Of a DNA stretch of 64,000 bases, positions 51,960 through 59,331 are shown piece after piece (position 1 is the first letter of the stretch; every line of letters starts with the position of its first letter). The notes below the pieces were generated by a model. The model had not been told where the DNA came from and did not search any database. It saw nothing but the letters and a program-made list of their open reading frames with translations. The translations under genes and the position numbers were made by a program. Origin of the DNA: Paenibacillus sabinae T27 (GTDB lineage Bacteria; Bacillota; Bacilli; Paenibacillales; Paenibacillaceae); contig NZ_CP004078.1 in the NCBI RefSeq assembly GCF_000612505.1, positions 1,290,001 to 1,354,000 on the forward strand, given 5' to 3'.

Positions 51960-52859
51960 ATGATCCGCATACACAGCTATAGCGGAGGCGTCGGAAGCAT
52001 GACGGCAGCCAAGAGAGACGCTGATGCCAATGGAACAGACGACATGGTGCTGCTGTTTACGGACACATTGATTGAGGACAAGGACCTTTATCGTTTCATG
52101 ATTGAATCAGCAGCATATCTCTTTAAACTTCCCAAGCCACTGCATCTGATATCACGTTGCTCAAGCATCCCGGATGTAGACAAGGACATAGACGTGCGGA
52201 AAGTATATCTGGCCGAACTTGCAGCAGCCACAACGGCTTATATTCCTCAACTGCGCTGGATAAGTGACGGACGGGAGCCATGGGAAGTATTTCGTGACAG
52301 GCGATGGATCGGAAACAGCCGAGTTGCTCAGTGCTCCGAAGAACTTAAGCAGAAGCTTTCTCGAAATTGGGTGAAGGATCGCTACAAACCAGGAGACGCC
52401 GTTATATACTTCGGCATCGACTGGACGGAAATGCACCGGATCGAAGGAATAGAAAAGGGCTGGTCGCCGTATGAGTGCCGATTCCCGATGACCGAGCAGC
52501 CGTACCTCTACAAGTCCGATATGCTGCATGGCCTAAAGCGGTACGGTATCAAAGCACCACGTCTATACAACATGGGGTTTGCACATAACAACTGCGGTGG
52601 ATTCTGCGTACGGGGTGGACAAGGACACTTTATCAATCTGCTCCAGGAGAACCGGGAATTGTACCTATACCACGAAGCGCAAGAGTTGGAGATGCAAGAA
52701 TACCTCGGCCGGCCGGACGTAACCATTCTAACCAGAACGGTCAAAGGTCAGGAAGAAAGCTTATCCCTTCGGAAGTTACGGGAAGAGTGGGATACCGGGC
52801 TGGGGTTGCAAACGCGAATTGATTTAGGCGACATCGGAGGGTGCGGATGCTATATCTGA
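51960..52859 (+). CDS. PP-loop ATPase / PAPS-reductase-like protein
   Basis: 299 aa. The N-terminal SGGVGS (8-13) is the PP-loop used by PAPS reductases and other adenylating N-type ATPases. Several cysteines follow: Cys125, the pair NNCGGFC (212, 216) and a terminal GGCGCYI (295, 297). They suggest an Fe-S or zinc site. Phage relatives are annotated as PAPS-reductase family but probably activate another substrate, for example in nucleic acid sulfuration or base modification. No partner modification genes are visible. The start follows GGATAAGAGG. Confidence 0.8.
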   Translation: MIRIHSYSGGVGSMTAAKRDADANGTDDMVLLFTDTLIEDKDLYRFMIESAAYLFKLPKPLHLISRCSSIPDVDKDIDVRKVYLAELAAATTAYIPQLRWISDGREPWEVFRDRRWIGNSRVAQCSEELKQKLSRNWVKDRYKPGDAVIYFGIDWTEMHRIEGIEKGWSPYECRFPMTEQPYLYKSDMLHGLKRYGIKAPRLYNMGFAHNNCGGFCVRGGQGHFINLLQENRELYLYHEAQELEMQEYLGRPDVTILTRTVKGQEESLSLRKLREEWDTGLGLQTRIDLGDIGGCGCYI

Positions 52860-52866
52860 TGCACTT

Positions 52867-52926
52867 GGCCGAAGGCGATCAATTCGACTGAATCACCTAG
52901 CGCAGCGGGGGCCGTATACGGGCTCC
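52867..52926 (+). repeat. Phage intergenic repeat, copy C
   Basis: Contains GGCCGAAGG, TTCGACTGAATCACCTAGCG and GGGGGCCGTATACGGG, in the same direction as copies A and B. It lies 25 bp before the next gene. Confidence 0.75.
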
Positions 52927-52950
52927 CCATAAAGAGAGGAATAAACACTT

Positions 52951-53166
52951 ATGAGTAGTCAAAAACGTAAACATAAACGTATACATCCTATTCCGGTTGT
53001 ATCTTCATTCAGTCCACCTAACCTTGAAACCACATATAGCGAATGCACAAGTCGCATGATGACACCGGAAGAACATGCAGAGGTGATCGCCAAGTACGGA
53101 CCTCCATTAATGCCGCTGCATTCCCATAAAAACCATTACATGAGCGGAAAGAAGGAGAGAGAATGA
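52951..53166 (+). CDS. Small basic phage protein (71 aa)
   Basis: Basic N-terminus (SSQKRKHKRIHPIPVV), mostly disordered, with a C-terminal helix. AAGAGAGGAATA is upstream. The stop overlaps the next start. Not recognised. Confidence 0.6.
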   Translation: MSSQKRKHKRIHPIPVVSSFSPPNLETTYSECTSRMMTPEEHAEVIAKYGPPLMPLHSHKNHYMSGKKERE

Positions 53167-53288
53167 AGGACTGTAAAGCCGGGGATCGCATAAGGATTGC
53201 GGTTAGGGTGCTGGAATCCCATGGTGGCGTAGCGACGGTGCTTCAGATTGGCGGAGAAACGTATGTGATGCAGGAGGTGAAGAAATGA
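53163..53288 (+). CDS. Small phage protein (41 aa)
   Basis: MKDCKAGDRIRIAVRVLESH... has a small beta-barrel look (RIRIAVRVL, VATVLQIGGETYVM). It is joined to both neighbours by ATGA overlaps, which supports real translation. Confidence 0.6.
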   Translation: MKDCKAGDRIRIAVRVLESHGGVATVLQIGGETYVMQEVKK

Positions 53289-53635
53289 GAAGCAGCCTAA
53301 AGCATAAATACGGAGCGGTGAAGACGGTTGTAGGCGATATTGTTTTCGACAGCAAGAAAGAAGCGCGGAGATATAAAGAGTTAATGCTCATGAAACGCGC
53401 TGGGATCGTCACAGACGTGCAGTTGCAGCCGGTATATGAATTAGTACCGAAGTTCACGCACAAGGCCACAGGAGAGAAAATACGGGCCGTAACGTATAAG
53501 GGTGATTTCCTTGTTACCTACGCAGACGGACGCCAAGAAATCGAGGATGCCAAAGGGATGAAGACGGAGGTTTACAAGCTCAAACGCAAACTGTTCATGA
53601 ATAAGTATCCGGAATTGACCATAAAGGAGGTATGA
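53285..53635 (+). CDS. DUF1064 family protein (nuclease-like)
   Basis: 116 aa. Family pattern: KYGAVKT...VFDSKKEARRYKELMLMKRAGIVTDVQLQP...Y-GDFLVTYADGRQEIEDAKGMKTEVYKLK, broken here into its key blocks. The spaced acidic and lysine residues (E-D-K type) point to a PD-(D/E)XK-like or resolvase-type nuclease in phage recombination. Activity is not proven. Confidence 0.85.
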   Translation: MRSSLKHKYGAVKTVVGDIVFDSKKEARRYKELMLMKRAGIVTDVQLQPVYELVPKFTHKATGEKIRAVTYKGDFLVTYADGRQEIEDAKGMKTEVYKLKRKLFMNKYPELTIKEV

Positions 53636-53637
53636 AT

Positions 53638-53778
53638 ATGACCATACAGCAACCATTTGCTAGTTTAATATTCATCGCCGCTATGTTTGCAAGCGGGCTT
53701 TACTGGCGCAGGAAAGAAACGCATAACATGTGCTTTTACATGGGAATTGCCATTATTGCGATGGTATCCATGAAATGA
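53638..53778 (+). CDS. Small membrane protein (46 aa)
   Basis: Two hydrophobic segments (SLIFIAAMFASGLYW and FYMGIAIIAMVSM) around a basic turn RRKETHN. AAAGGAGG precedes the ATG. It could be a small early membrane protein; it is too early in the map to call a holin. Confidence 0.6.
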   Translation: MTIQQPFASLIFIAAMFASGLYWRRKETHNMCFYMGIAIIAMVSMK

Positions 53779-53942
53779 AATACGCCGAACTCATAGATAA
53801 ATGCAGATGGCATGAAATCGACGGCATATCCATCCTTACGAACAATGCATACGGGCTTATCGGAGTTGTAAAACCAGTCGGGAATCAAATGCAGCAAGCG
53901 AATGTTAGACATGAGAACAACGCCAAACGGCACCCGCCGTAA
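53775..53942 (+). CDS. Small phage protein (55 aa)
   Basis: MKYAELIDKCRWHEIDGISI... begins by ATGA overlap. Mixed sequence with a basic, disordered end. Not recognised. Confidence 0.55.
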   Translation: MKYAELIDKCRWHEIDGISILTNNAYGLIGVVKPVGNQMQQANVRHENNAKRHPP

Positions 53943-54049
53943 TTCGTAAAAATAATGCGCAATCATGCGAAAAACTATATAAAAGTTCATGAAAAAATGG
54001 TAAAATAGAGTATAACGAAGTCATACGAATCTAAAGGAGAGTTGACAAA

Positions 54050-55186
54050 ATGGCGGTAGCGGAAATCGACGTTTTAAAGCAGCAGCAAGCGGAAATTCAG
54101 GAGCAAAAAAGGCTCGTGGAAAACCGTTTGGTGCTGGTTGATCAAGGGCAAGGCGCATGGGACCGGGAAAGCTTGAAGGCGGAAATCCAGGCGCTTGACG
54201 ATGAAAACAATGCGATCGGAAACAAGATCAGCGAAATTGAGTACACGCAAAAGCAGCAGGAGAAAACGGCAGAGATTGAGGCCCAGCACGAGGTAAGAGT
54301 CGCGGAATCGACCAAAGAAATCGCCTATATCTTTGACAATCTGGATTTTGGAGTGCCGACGAAAGAATTGTTCCTTAACTTCACGGAGGAAAAAGCCCAA
54401 GCGTCTTATGAATATGTTCGTTCGATGCTTGAAGCTGCGGTGGTTGAACGGGAAAAAGTATCTCTCCTGAAGATTAAGGAGCTGGAAGAAAAGAACGCTT
54501 CTCTCGAATCGGAAAATGCAAAGATTCAGGAAAAATACGATGTATCCACACAGGAAAACGGTCGTTTGTCGCTTGAACTGAGCGCAGCCAAACTGCAAAT
54601 TACCGATGCGGAAAGCAAACGTGATGCAGCAGCAGCGGCTTTGGAAGAAGTAAACAAACAACTGGAACAGGCGAAAAGCTGGAACGATGACCTGCAAAAG
54701 CAAATCGCTGTTGGCGCATCTGCTGCGGCGAAAGTGGTTGATGTTGTAGACGCTCGTCAGAAGTACATGGAAGAACGGCGCAAAGAAGAAGAGACTAAAC
54801 CTGTTATTTACGACATTCAAGCTTTGGACATGAAGAAGTCGAGATTCAGCGCGAAACTTGCGGAAACTGATGAAACGGTTGAGTTTGGATATCTCGAACG
54901 CGGTAAGTACCGGGTGGTAACGCCAGAACAGGCGGGCACATTTCGCGCCGAATACCTTGCCAAGCAGCAAGCAGCCGCAGAAGCAGAACATGTGGGTGCG
55001 GATAGCAACGGGTCTGTGGCGATGGAGGAACAACCTGTAACGGTACCGGCCTTTCAAGGCGATGACAGCACAACCGGTGGAGTGGATCAAACAGACGCTG
55101 GTACACCAGTGGCAGATAAAACAGTTGAGGAAAGACTCCAAGCGCTTGAATTAGCGGTGTTCGGAACAAAGGAGGAGGCGGCGTAA
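54050..55186 (+). CDS. Long coiled-coil phage protein (378 aa)
   Basis: Residues ~1-110 and ~130-240 are long heptad-rich coils (LKQQQAEIQEQKRLVE, LKIKELEEKNASLESENAK). A small domain follows at ~255-300 (ALDMKKSRFSAKLAETDETVEFGYLERGKYRVV). The tail is acidic and disordered. I know no named family. It stands alone with its own AAAGGAGAG site after ~100 bp of AT-rich DNA (TAAAAT and TATAAC boxes), so it may have its own promoter. It lies between early and late genes. A structural or partner-scaffolding role is possible. Confidence 0.75.
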   Translation: MAVAEIDVLKQQQAEIQEQKRLVENRLVLVDQGQGAWDRESLKAEIQALDDENNAIGNKISEIEYTQKQQEKTAEIEAQHEVRVAESTKEIAYIFDNLDFGVPTKELFLNFTEEKAQASYEYVRSMLEAAVVEREKVSLLKIKELEEKNASLESENAKIQEKYDVSTQENGRLSLELSAAKLQITDAESKRDAAAAALEEVNKQLEQAKSWNDDLQKQIAVGASAAAKVVDVVDARQKYMEERRKEEETKPVIYDIQALDMKKSRFSAKLAETDETVEFGYLERGKYRVVTPEQAGTFRAEYLAKQQAAAEAEHVGADSNGSVAMEEQPVTVPAFQGDDSTTGGVDQTDAGTPVADKTVEERLQALELAVFGTKEEAA

Positions 55187-55210
55187 GCTGCCTTTTCTAC
55201 TAAGGTTGAT

Positions 55211-55420
55211 ATGAAAAAAGGAGACAAAGTACGGAATAAAGCAAATAAATATCGGACCGGAATTGTTGTCGAAACTGAAGTAAGGGTAAGTTTAAGACCT
55301 GCTGCTATAATTCTCATGATACAAGTGATTGAAAACGACAAGTATGGGAGATTGTGGGAGCCTGCGAGTAAGTGGGAAGTTATCGAGGAGGGAGAACATG
55401 GACAACAACCAAGTGACTGA
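55211..55420 (+). CDS. Small phage protein (69 aa)
   Basis: MKKGDKVRNKANKYRTGIVV... resembles a small SH3-like barrel (KYRTGIVVETEVRV, LWEPASKWEVIEEG). It overlaps the next gene by 23 nt. Ribosome site AAAAAGGAG is weakly spaced. Confidence 0.6.
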   Translation: MKKGDKVRNKANKYRTGIVVETEVRVSLRPAAIILMIQVIENDKYGRLWEPASKWEVIEEGEHGQQPSD

Positions 55421-55826
55421 GCTGCTGAAGAACTTCCGGTCGTATGAGTATGCGGCGATGATGTGCGGAGAACCTCCAGAAGTGGAAAGACAACCGATGA
55501 TATACATGGAGCGAATGCGAAACCTAACAACATGGGACCAGCAGCGTTACAACCGGATAGTCAAACTCATACGAGGTGCAGTAGACTACGTGTTAAACGA
55601 TGACCAACGAACGGTGATTATGCGCAAGTATCTGGACCGTAACACGTTAACACTGAAGGAAATCGCCGTACTGCTGCATAAAGACCGTACAACGGTAGGA
55701 AGATGGCATACAGAGGCGATTAATAGTCTAGCCAAAGCGTTGCATCCGATGGCGGAGGAAGAACGGGAAATAAACAACTTCGATCACATGTTTGACCGCA
55801 ATTGGACATTCAAAGAACCCGCGTAA
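55398..55826 (+). CDS. ArpU/RinA-like late transcription regulator
   Basis: 142 aa from ATG 55398 after GAGGGAG. The C-terminal half is sigma region 4-like (MRKYLDRNTLTLKEIAVLLHKDRTTVGRWHTEAINSL), and the N-terminus is helical. This class switches on late genes in Gram-positive phages, fitting its place just before terminase. The family is diverse. Confidence 0.82.
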   Translation: MDNNQVTELLKNFRSYEYAAMMCGEPPEVERQPMIYMERMRNLTTWDQQRYNRIVKLIRGAVDYVLNDDQRTVIMRKYLDRNTLTLKEIAVLLHKDRTTVGRWHTEAINSLAKALHPMAEEEREINNFDHMFDRNWTFKEPA

Positions 55827-56159
55827 ATGCCGCATTATTGCACACAAATGCATCACGGGAAATGATAAGATAATAGCATAAGAAACTCGGGCATGGGCGC
55901 CGGTAGCTAAATGCGCAGTCGCCGCCCACTCGGTTTCTTGGCTGCTTCATCCCTTGAATATCTACTCCTGAACTCAGCGCTGATTGCTACGGTCGGCGCT
56001 CCTTTTAGCAACAACCGCCATCGAAGCACCGGGAACGGGACGTATGAGATGATGGATTGCATACATGATGTGGTGATAGGTCGCTCAGCCAAATTAGCAC
56101 ATCGAGCAGAGAGAGTAACGGTTAACGCCGTTGCTCTTTTTGCATTAAAAAAGCAAAAC
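55827..56159. other. 333-bp structured non-coding stretch
   Basis: No supported gene; the rightward frame at 55911-56327 lacks a ribosome site and is antisense to a better-supported gene. Two hairpins followed by T-rich runs are seen: AGCGCTGA/TCGGCGCT (55976-56000), then CCTTTT, and AGAGTAACGG/CCGTTGCTCT (56112-56137), then TTTTT. The second may end rightward transcription from the late regulator. A small RNA could also be made here. Confidence 0.45.
56112..56141 (+). terminator. Terminator upstream of the leftward mini-operon's end
   Basis: A 10-bp stem AGAGTAACGG/CCGTTGCTCT (one G-T pair) with a 6-nt loop and five T residues. Confidence 0.7.
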
Positions 56160-56333
56160 TCATTTAGAGTTCTGCTCAATGTATGGCTGTATGGTTTCCG
56201 GCAGCCAAAGCGGTGTAGATTCGTTAATTGTGAAGTCTGGTGGAGGAAGGAGACCGCGATTATACGAGTCGCGAACGTTGGAGCGTTCACGACCCGTAGC
56301 GCGGGCTATATCGGCTTGAGTGATTAGGTTCAT
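56160..56333 (-). CDS. Small HTH protein on the minus strand (57 aa)
   Basis: A 57-aa leftward gene: MNLITQADIARATGRERSNV, followed by RDSYNRGLLPPPDF and a C-terminal PLWLPETIQPYIE. This is the layout of AlpA/MerR-type excisionase-like HTH proteins (helix-turn-helix, then a wing with PxPDF). It starts on the last base of the upstream stop (TAATG), so it is translationally coupled to the 67-aa gene. It stands against the direction of all nearby late genes. Confidence 0.75.
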   Translation of the reverse strand: MNLITQADIARATGRERSNVRDSYNRGLLPPPDFTINESTPLWLPETIQPYIEQNSK

Positions 56334-56536
56334 TAGTTATACACCCTGTCTAATTGATCGCAGATATCGTAAAATTGTTCAATGTTTTCAATTGGAGAAC
56401 TAAGATTTGTTTCGGTATCATTAGTCCATTGATCAGGACCGCCTATAACGCCTGTATTAACGTAAGACATAACTTTGTGGCCGAAAGCCTTGGTACTAAC
56501 ATACTTGTATTTGATACCATTCAACATCATTTCCAT
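56333..56536 (-). CDS. Small phage protein, first gene of a leftward pair
   Basis: 67 aa (MEMMLNGIKYKYVSTKAFGH...), an alpha/beta sequence with an acidic C-terminus. AAAAGGAGACGATGAGT precedes the ATG. No family recognised. Its own promoter with repeated sites lies upstream, and the HTH gene follows, so the pair looks like a self-regulated unit. Confidence 0.72.
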   Translation of the reverse strand: MEMMLNGIKYKYVSTKAFGHKVMSYVNTGVIGGPDQWTNDTETNLSSPIENIEQFYDICDQLDRVYN

Positions 56537-56575
56537 TACTCATCGTCTCCTTTTGTTTAACTTCTTGATGTTGTA

Positions 56576-56604
56576 ATCATAACATTGTTATTTGTATATG
56601 TCAA
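56576..56604 (-). promoter_or_regulatory. Leftward promoter with repeated operator-like sites
   Basis: On the minus strand: TTGACA, a 17-bp spacer, TATGAT. ACATTGTTAT (plus strand) occurs at 56582-56591, between the two boxes, and again at 56606-56615, directly upstream of the -35 box. The inner copy sits in the quasi-palindrome ATAACATTGTTAT (56579-56591). Repressor binding would shut the promoter. Confidence 0.75.
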
Positions 56605-56638
56605 CACATTGTTATGATTTTATTTCGGAGGTGGTGCA

Positions 56639-56809
56639 TTGGATATCATTCGAGCGGTGGAACTATCCAAGCAATACGCCGCGTGCCCGGAATGCGGAAA
56701 CATTTACGTAAACAATGGAGAGGGAACGATCCGGATTGATAAAGATTCGTTTTATCGTTCCTGCAAATGCGGATGGTCAGTTACCATAAATGATGAAAAA
56801 GAAACGTAA
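56639..56809 (+). CDS. DUF3797-like zinc-ribbon protein (56 aa)
   Basis: Starts at TTG, 6 nt after CGGAGGTGG. IIRAVELSKQYAACPECGN and RSCKCGWSVTI give a four-cysteine ribbon, as in the DUF3797 phage family. First rightward gene after the leftward pair. Function unknown. Confidence 0.78.
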   Translation: MDIIRAVELSKQYAACPECGNIYVNNGEGTIRIDKDSFYRSCKCGWSVTINDEKET

Positions 56810-56847
56810 ACGTTTATGATTACACTTACGAAGGTGGTTATGTGAAC

Positions 56848-57003
56848 ATGATTCTTCATCCAGATGGAAGAGTAGAAGGTACGCCGGAAGAGATTGTAGC
56901 TTACAAACGGATCATTAGTACGCAAAATGCTCCTAATGTTGTTTCTTCATCCGTCGATAACATGCCAAGATATGCGACTCAATCACCAACGAATGCGAAA
57001 TAG
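56848..57003 (+). CDS. Small phage protein (51 aa)
   Basis: MILHPDGRVEGTPEEIVAYK... resembles short phage proteins whose N-terminus is a beta hairpin followed by an EEI helix. AAGGTGGTTATG is upstream. The tail is disordered. Function unknown. Confidence 0.62.
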   Translation: MILHPDGRVEGTPEEIVAYKRIISTQNAPNVVSSSVDNMPRYATQSPTNAK

Positions 57004-57075
57004 TACAAGTTAAATGCTCGAATATACGTTTTTATATCCTACATTCATATATTTAAGTGCAAAGGTGGTGAGAAT

Positions 57076-57498
57076 ATGGCATTGACGGCCAAACAAGAAT
57101 TGTTTTGCAAGGAATACATTGTTGACCTCAATGCCACTCAAGCGGCTATACGAGCAGGGTACAGTGAGCGCACAGCAGGAAGTGTGGGACATGAAAACCT
57201 TAAAAAACCTGAAATTGCTGATAAAATCGCTGAATTACAGCAGGAACGCGGCAAAAAGGTCGGTATAGACGCTCAGTGGGTGCTAGACAGGCTTGTAGAG
57301 TTAACGGATAGGTGTATGCAGGGTGAACCTGTAACGGACCGTGAAGGCAATCCTACAGGGGAGTGGAAGTTTGATTCTTCCGGGGCGAATAAGGCGCTCG
57401 AAAACATTGGTAAGCACCTTGGAATGTTTAAAGAAAAGGTGGAACACAGCGGAAACATGGGGGTGAGCATTATCAATGACATCCCTCGCAAGCAATAG
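57076..57498 (+). CDS. terS: Terminase small subunit
   Basis: 140 aa. N-terminal DNA-binding segment LTAKQELFCKEYIVDLNATQAAIRAGYSERTA is the hallmark of the Terminase_2 family. The C-terminal part oligomerises and contacts TerL. It recognises the packaging site. It overlaps terL by 23 nt. Confidence 0.95.
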   Translation: MALTAKQELFCKEYIVDLNATQAAIRAGYSERTAGSVGHENLKKPEIADKIAELQQERGKKVGIDAQWVLDRLVELTDRCMQGEPVTDREGNPTGEWKFDSSGANKALENIGKHLGMFKEKVEHSGNMGVSIINDIPRKQ

Positions 57499-58825
57499 CG
57501 TAAGACTCACGGATGTGATTGCTCCTTCGTTCTACGACATTCACTGGGACATCATTGACGGCAAGCATACGCACTACTGGTTATCCGGTGGACGTGGCAG
57601 CACCAAGTCTTCGTTTGTCAGCGTTGCAATCATCATGGACATTATGAGTGATCCTGAAGCAAATGCGGTTGTGCTGCGGAAAGTTAAGGACACGCTGAAC
57701 GATTCCGTTAAGGAGCAGCTTATATGGGCGATAGAAGCGCTGGGAGTTTCACAATATTGGGATATGCCCGAAACCAAGCTGGTTCTTACCTACATCCCCA
57801 CAGGGCAGGAGATCCGCTTCAGGGGCGCTGACAAGCCGAAGAAGATCAAGTCCATGAAGTTCGCCAAAGGATATTGCAAAATCATATGGTACGAGGAATT
57901 GGACGAGTTCACCAGCATGGAAGAAGTGCGGATGATCAACCAATCCTTGATGCGCGGTGGACCTAAGTTCACCGTTTTTTATTCGTATAACCCGCCAAAG
58001 TCCGCGAACAACTGGGTGAACACGGAAAAGAACTTCACCCGGGATGACCGGCTGACCTGTCACACGAACTATCTCACGGTACCGCAGGATTGGCTCGGGC
58101 AGCAGTTTATCATTGAGGCCGAACACCTGAAGGTGACAAAGCCGCTGGCGTATGAGCATGAATACCTGGGCAATGTGGTAGGTACAGGCGGGGAAGTCTT
58201 CGACAATGTGCAGACAAGACGCATCAGCGACGAAGAGATTGAAGAGTTTTACAACATCAAGCGTGGCCTTGACTTCGGTTATGCCATTGACCCGCTGGCT
58301 TACACCGTTTCCCACTACGATGCGAAGCACCGCATTTTGTACATTTATCATGAACTGTACAAGGTTAGGCTGTCGAACCGGGAAGCATACGAGCATATCC
58401 AGCATGAGAACAAGGATAACGGGTACATTTACGCGGATTCCGCTGAACCGAAGTCCATTAGTGAGCTGCTGCAATACGGATTACGCATTGGAGCGGTGAA
58501 GAAGGGGCCTGACAGCATCGAATACGGCATACGCTTCCTGCAATCGCTCAATTCCATCGTGATCGACGATACCCGGTGCCCGGAAACGGCGCGGGAGTTC
58601 CTCACCTACGAACTGGACAAGGACGCAAACGGAAACTTTAAGGCCGGCTACCCGGACAAGAACAACCACAGCATTGACTCTGTGCGCTATGCCATGAACG
58701 ACGAAGCGATTGACTTCCGCGACAAGAAGAAGCAAGCAGCAGATTACGATAACAGCCCGGAAGCAAGAGTTCGGCGCAACATCGCCAAGCAGGGCAAGCC
58801 GAAGAAAGGAGTACACGCGGTATGA
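57476..58825 (+). CDS. terL: Terminase large subunit
   Basis: 449 aa. Walker A SGGRGSTKSS (37-46), Walker B IIWYEELDEF and C-terminal nuclease aspartates (KRGLDFGYAIDPLAY, YADSAEPKSISEL, IDSVRYAMND). PBSX-like family. It packs DNA into the prohead using ATP and cuts the concatemer. Confidence 0.96.
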   Translation: MTSLASNSVRLTDVIAPSFYDIHWDIIDGKHTHYWLSGGRGSTKSSFVSVAIIMDIMSDPEANAVVLRKVKDTLNDSVKEQLIWAIEALGVSQYWDMPETKLVLTYIPTGQEIRFRGADKPKKIKSMKFAKGYCKIIWYEELDEFTSMEEVRMINQSLMRGGPKFTVFYSYNPPKSANNWVNTEKNFTRDDRLTCHTNYLTVPQDWLGQQFIIEAEHLKVTKPLAYEHEYLGNVVGTGGEVFDNVQTRRISDEEIEEFYNIKRGLDFGYAIDPLAYTVSHYDAKHRILYIYHELYKVRLSNREAYEHIQHENKDNGYIYADSAEPKSISELLQYGLRIGAVKKGPDSIEYGIRFLQSLNSIVIDDTRCPETAREFLTYELDKDANGNFKAGYPDKNNHSIDSVRYAMNDEAIDFRDKKKQAADYDNSPEARVRRNIAKQGKPKKGVHAV

Positions 58826-59085
58826 TCTACGTTGTGATCGTGTTGGCGTCAATCATCGTCATACAAATTGTATATGCTGACCGTTTGGACGAACGGCGCA
58901 GAAAATATGCTGATGAATTGTGTGAAAGATGGATTGCAGAACGTGAAAAGTGGAACGAAGAACGTCAACAATTGCTTGACCGCATACAGGCTCCATCCTA
59001 TGACCACCTGAAGCACCATGAAGTGAAGATCATCAAGGCGCAGAAGGAAGACAAAAAAGACGAAACGAGGTTAGAACCCGTATGA
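58822..59085 (+). CDS. Small membrane-anchored phage protein
   Basis: 87 aa. One N-terminal membrane helix (VVIVLASIIVIQIVY) and a charged coiled C-terminus. It overlaps terL by ATGA. Its role in this position is unknown. Confidence 0.7.
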   Translation: MIYVVIVLASIIVIQIVYADRLDERRRKYADELCERWIAEREKWNEERQQLLDRIQAPSYDHLKHHEVKIIKAQKEDKKDETRLEPV

Positions 59086-59303
59086 AGCTATTCAAACTCG
59101 AAATTGGAAACACCATCACCTATGCCGCGGCTGAATCCCAGGAGGACATGGAGCAGCGTAAAGCCGATGTGGACGCGCAATTCGCATTTCTGCCGGTGCA
59201 GATAGAGGAATTGACGCTGGAAGGATACGAAATCACCGTTACGCCGCTGGATGCCGAAGAAAAGCCGCGTAACAAAGGCGGAAGACCGCGCAAGGATGCA
59301 TAA
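59082..59303 (+). CDS. Small phage protein with AT-hook-like end
   Basis: 73 aa. Beta-rich core and a C-terminal NKGGRPRKDA, an AT-hook-like GRPRK motif. ATGA overlap with the preceding gene. Function unknown. Confidence 0.65.
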   Translation: MKLFKLEIGNTITYAAAESQEDMEQRKADVDAQFAFLPVQIEELTLEGYEITVTPLDAEEKPRNKGGRPRKDA

Positions 59304-59331
59304 CACCGCAGCTTAGAAAGGAGGTGACGGA

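Noticed and set aside
53638..53778. Possible holin
   Set aside because: Two hydrophobic segments fit, but there is no endolysin beside it and it lies in the early region.
54074..55141. 355-codon leftward frame opposite the coiled-coil gene
   Set aside because: Phe/Leu/Arg-rich mirror of a Glu/Gln/Lys-rich coil; no ribosome site.
55911..56327. 138-codon rightward frame before terminase
   Set aside because: No ribosome site, and it crosses a terminator and is antisense to the better-supported 57-aa HTH gene.
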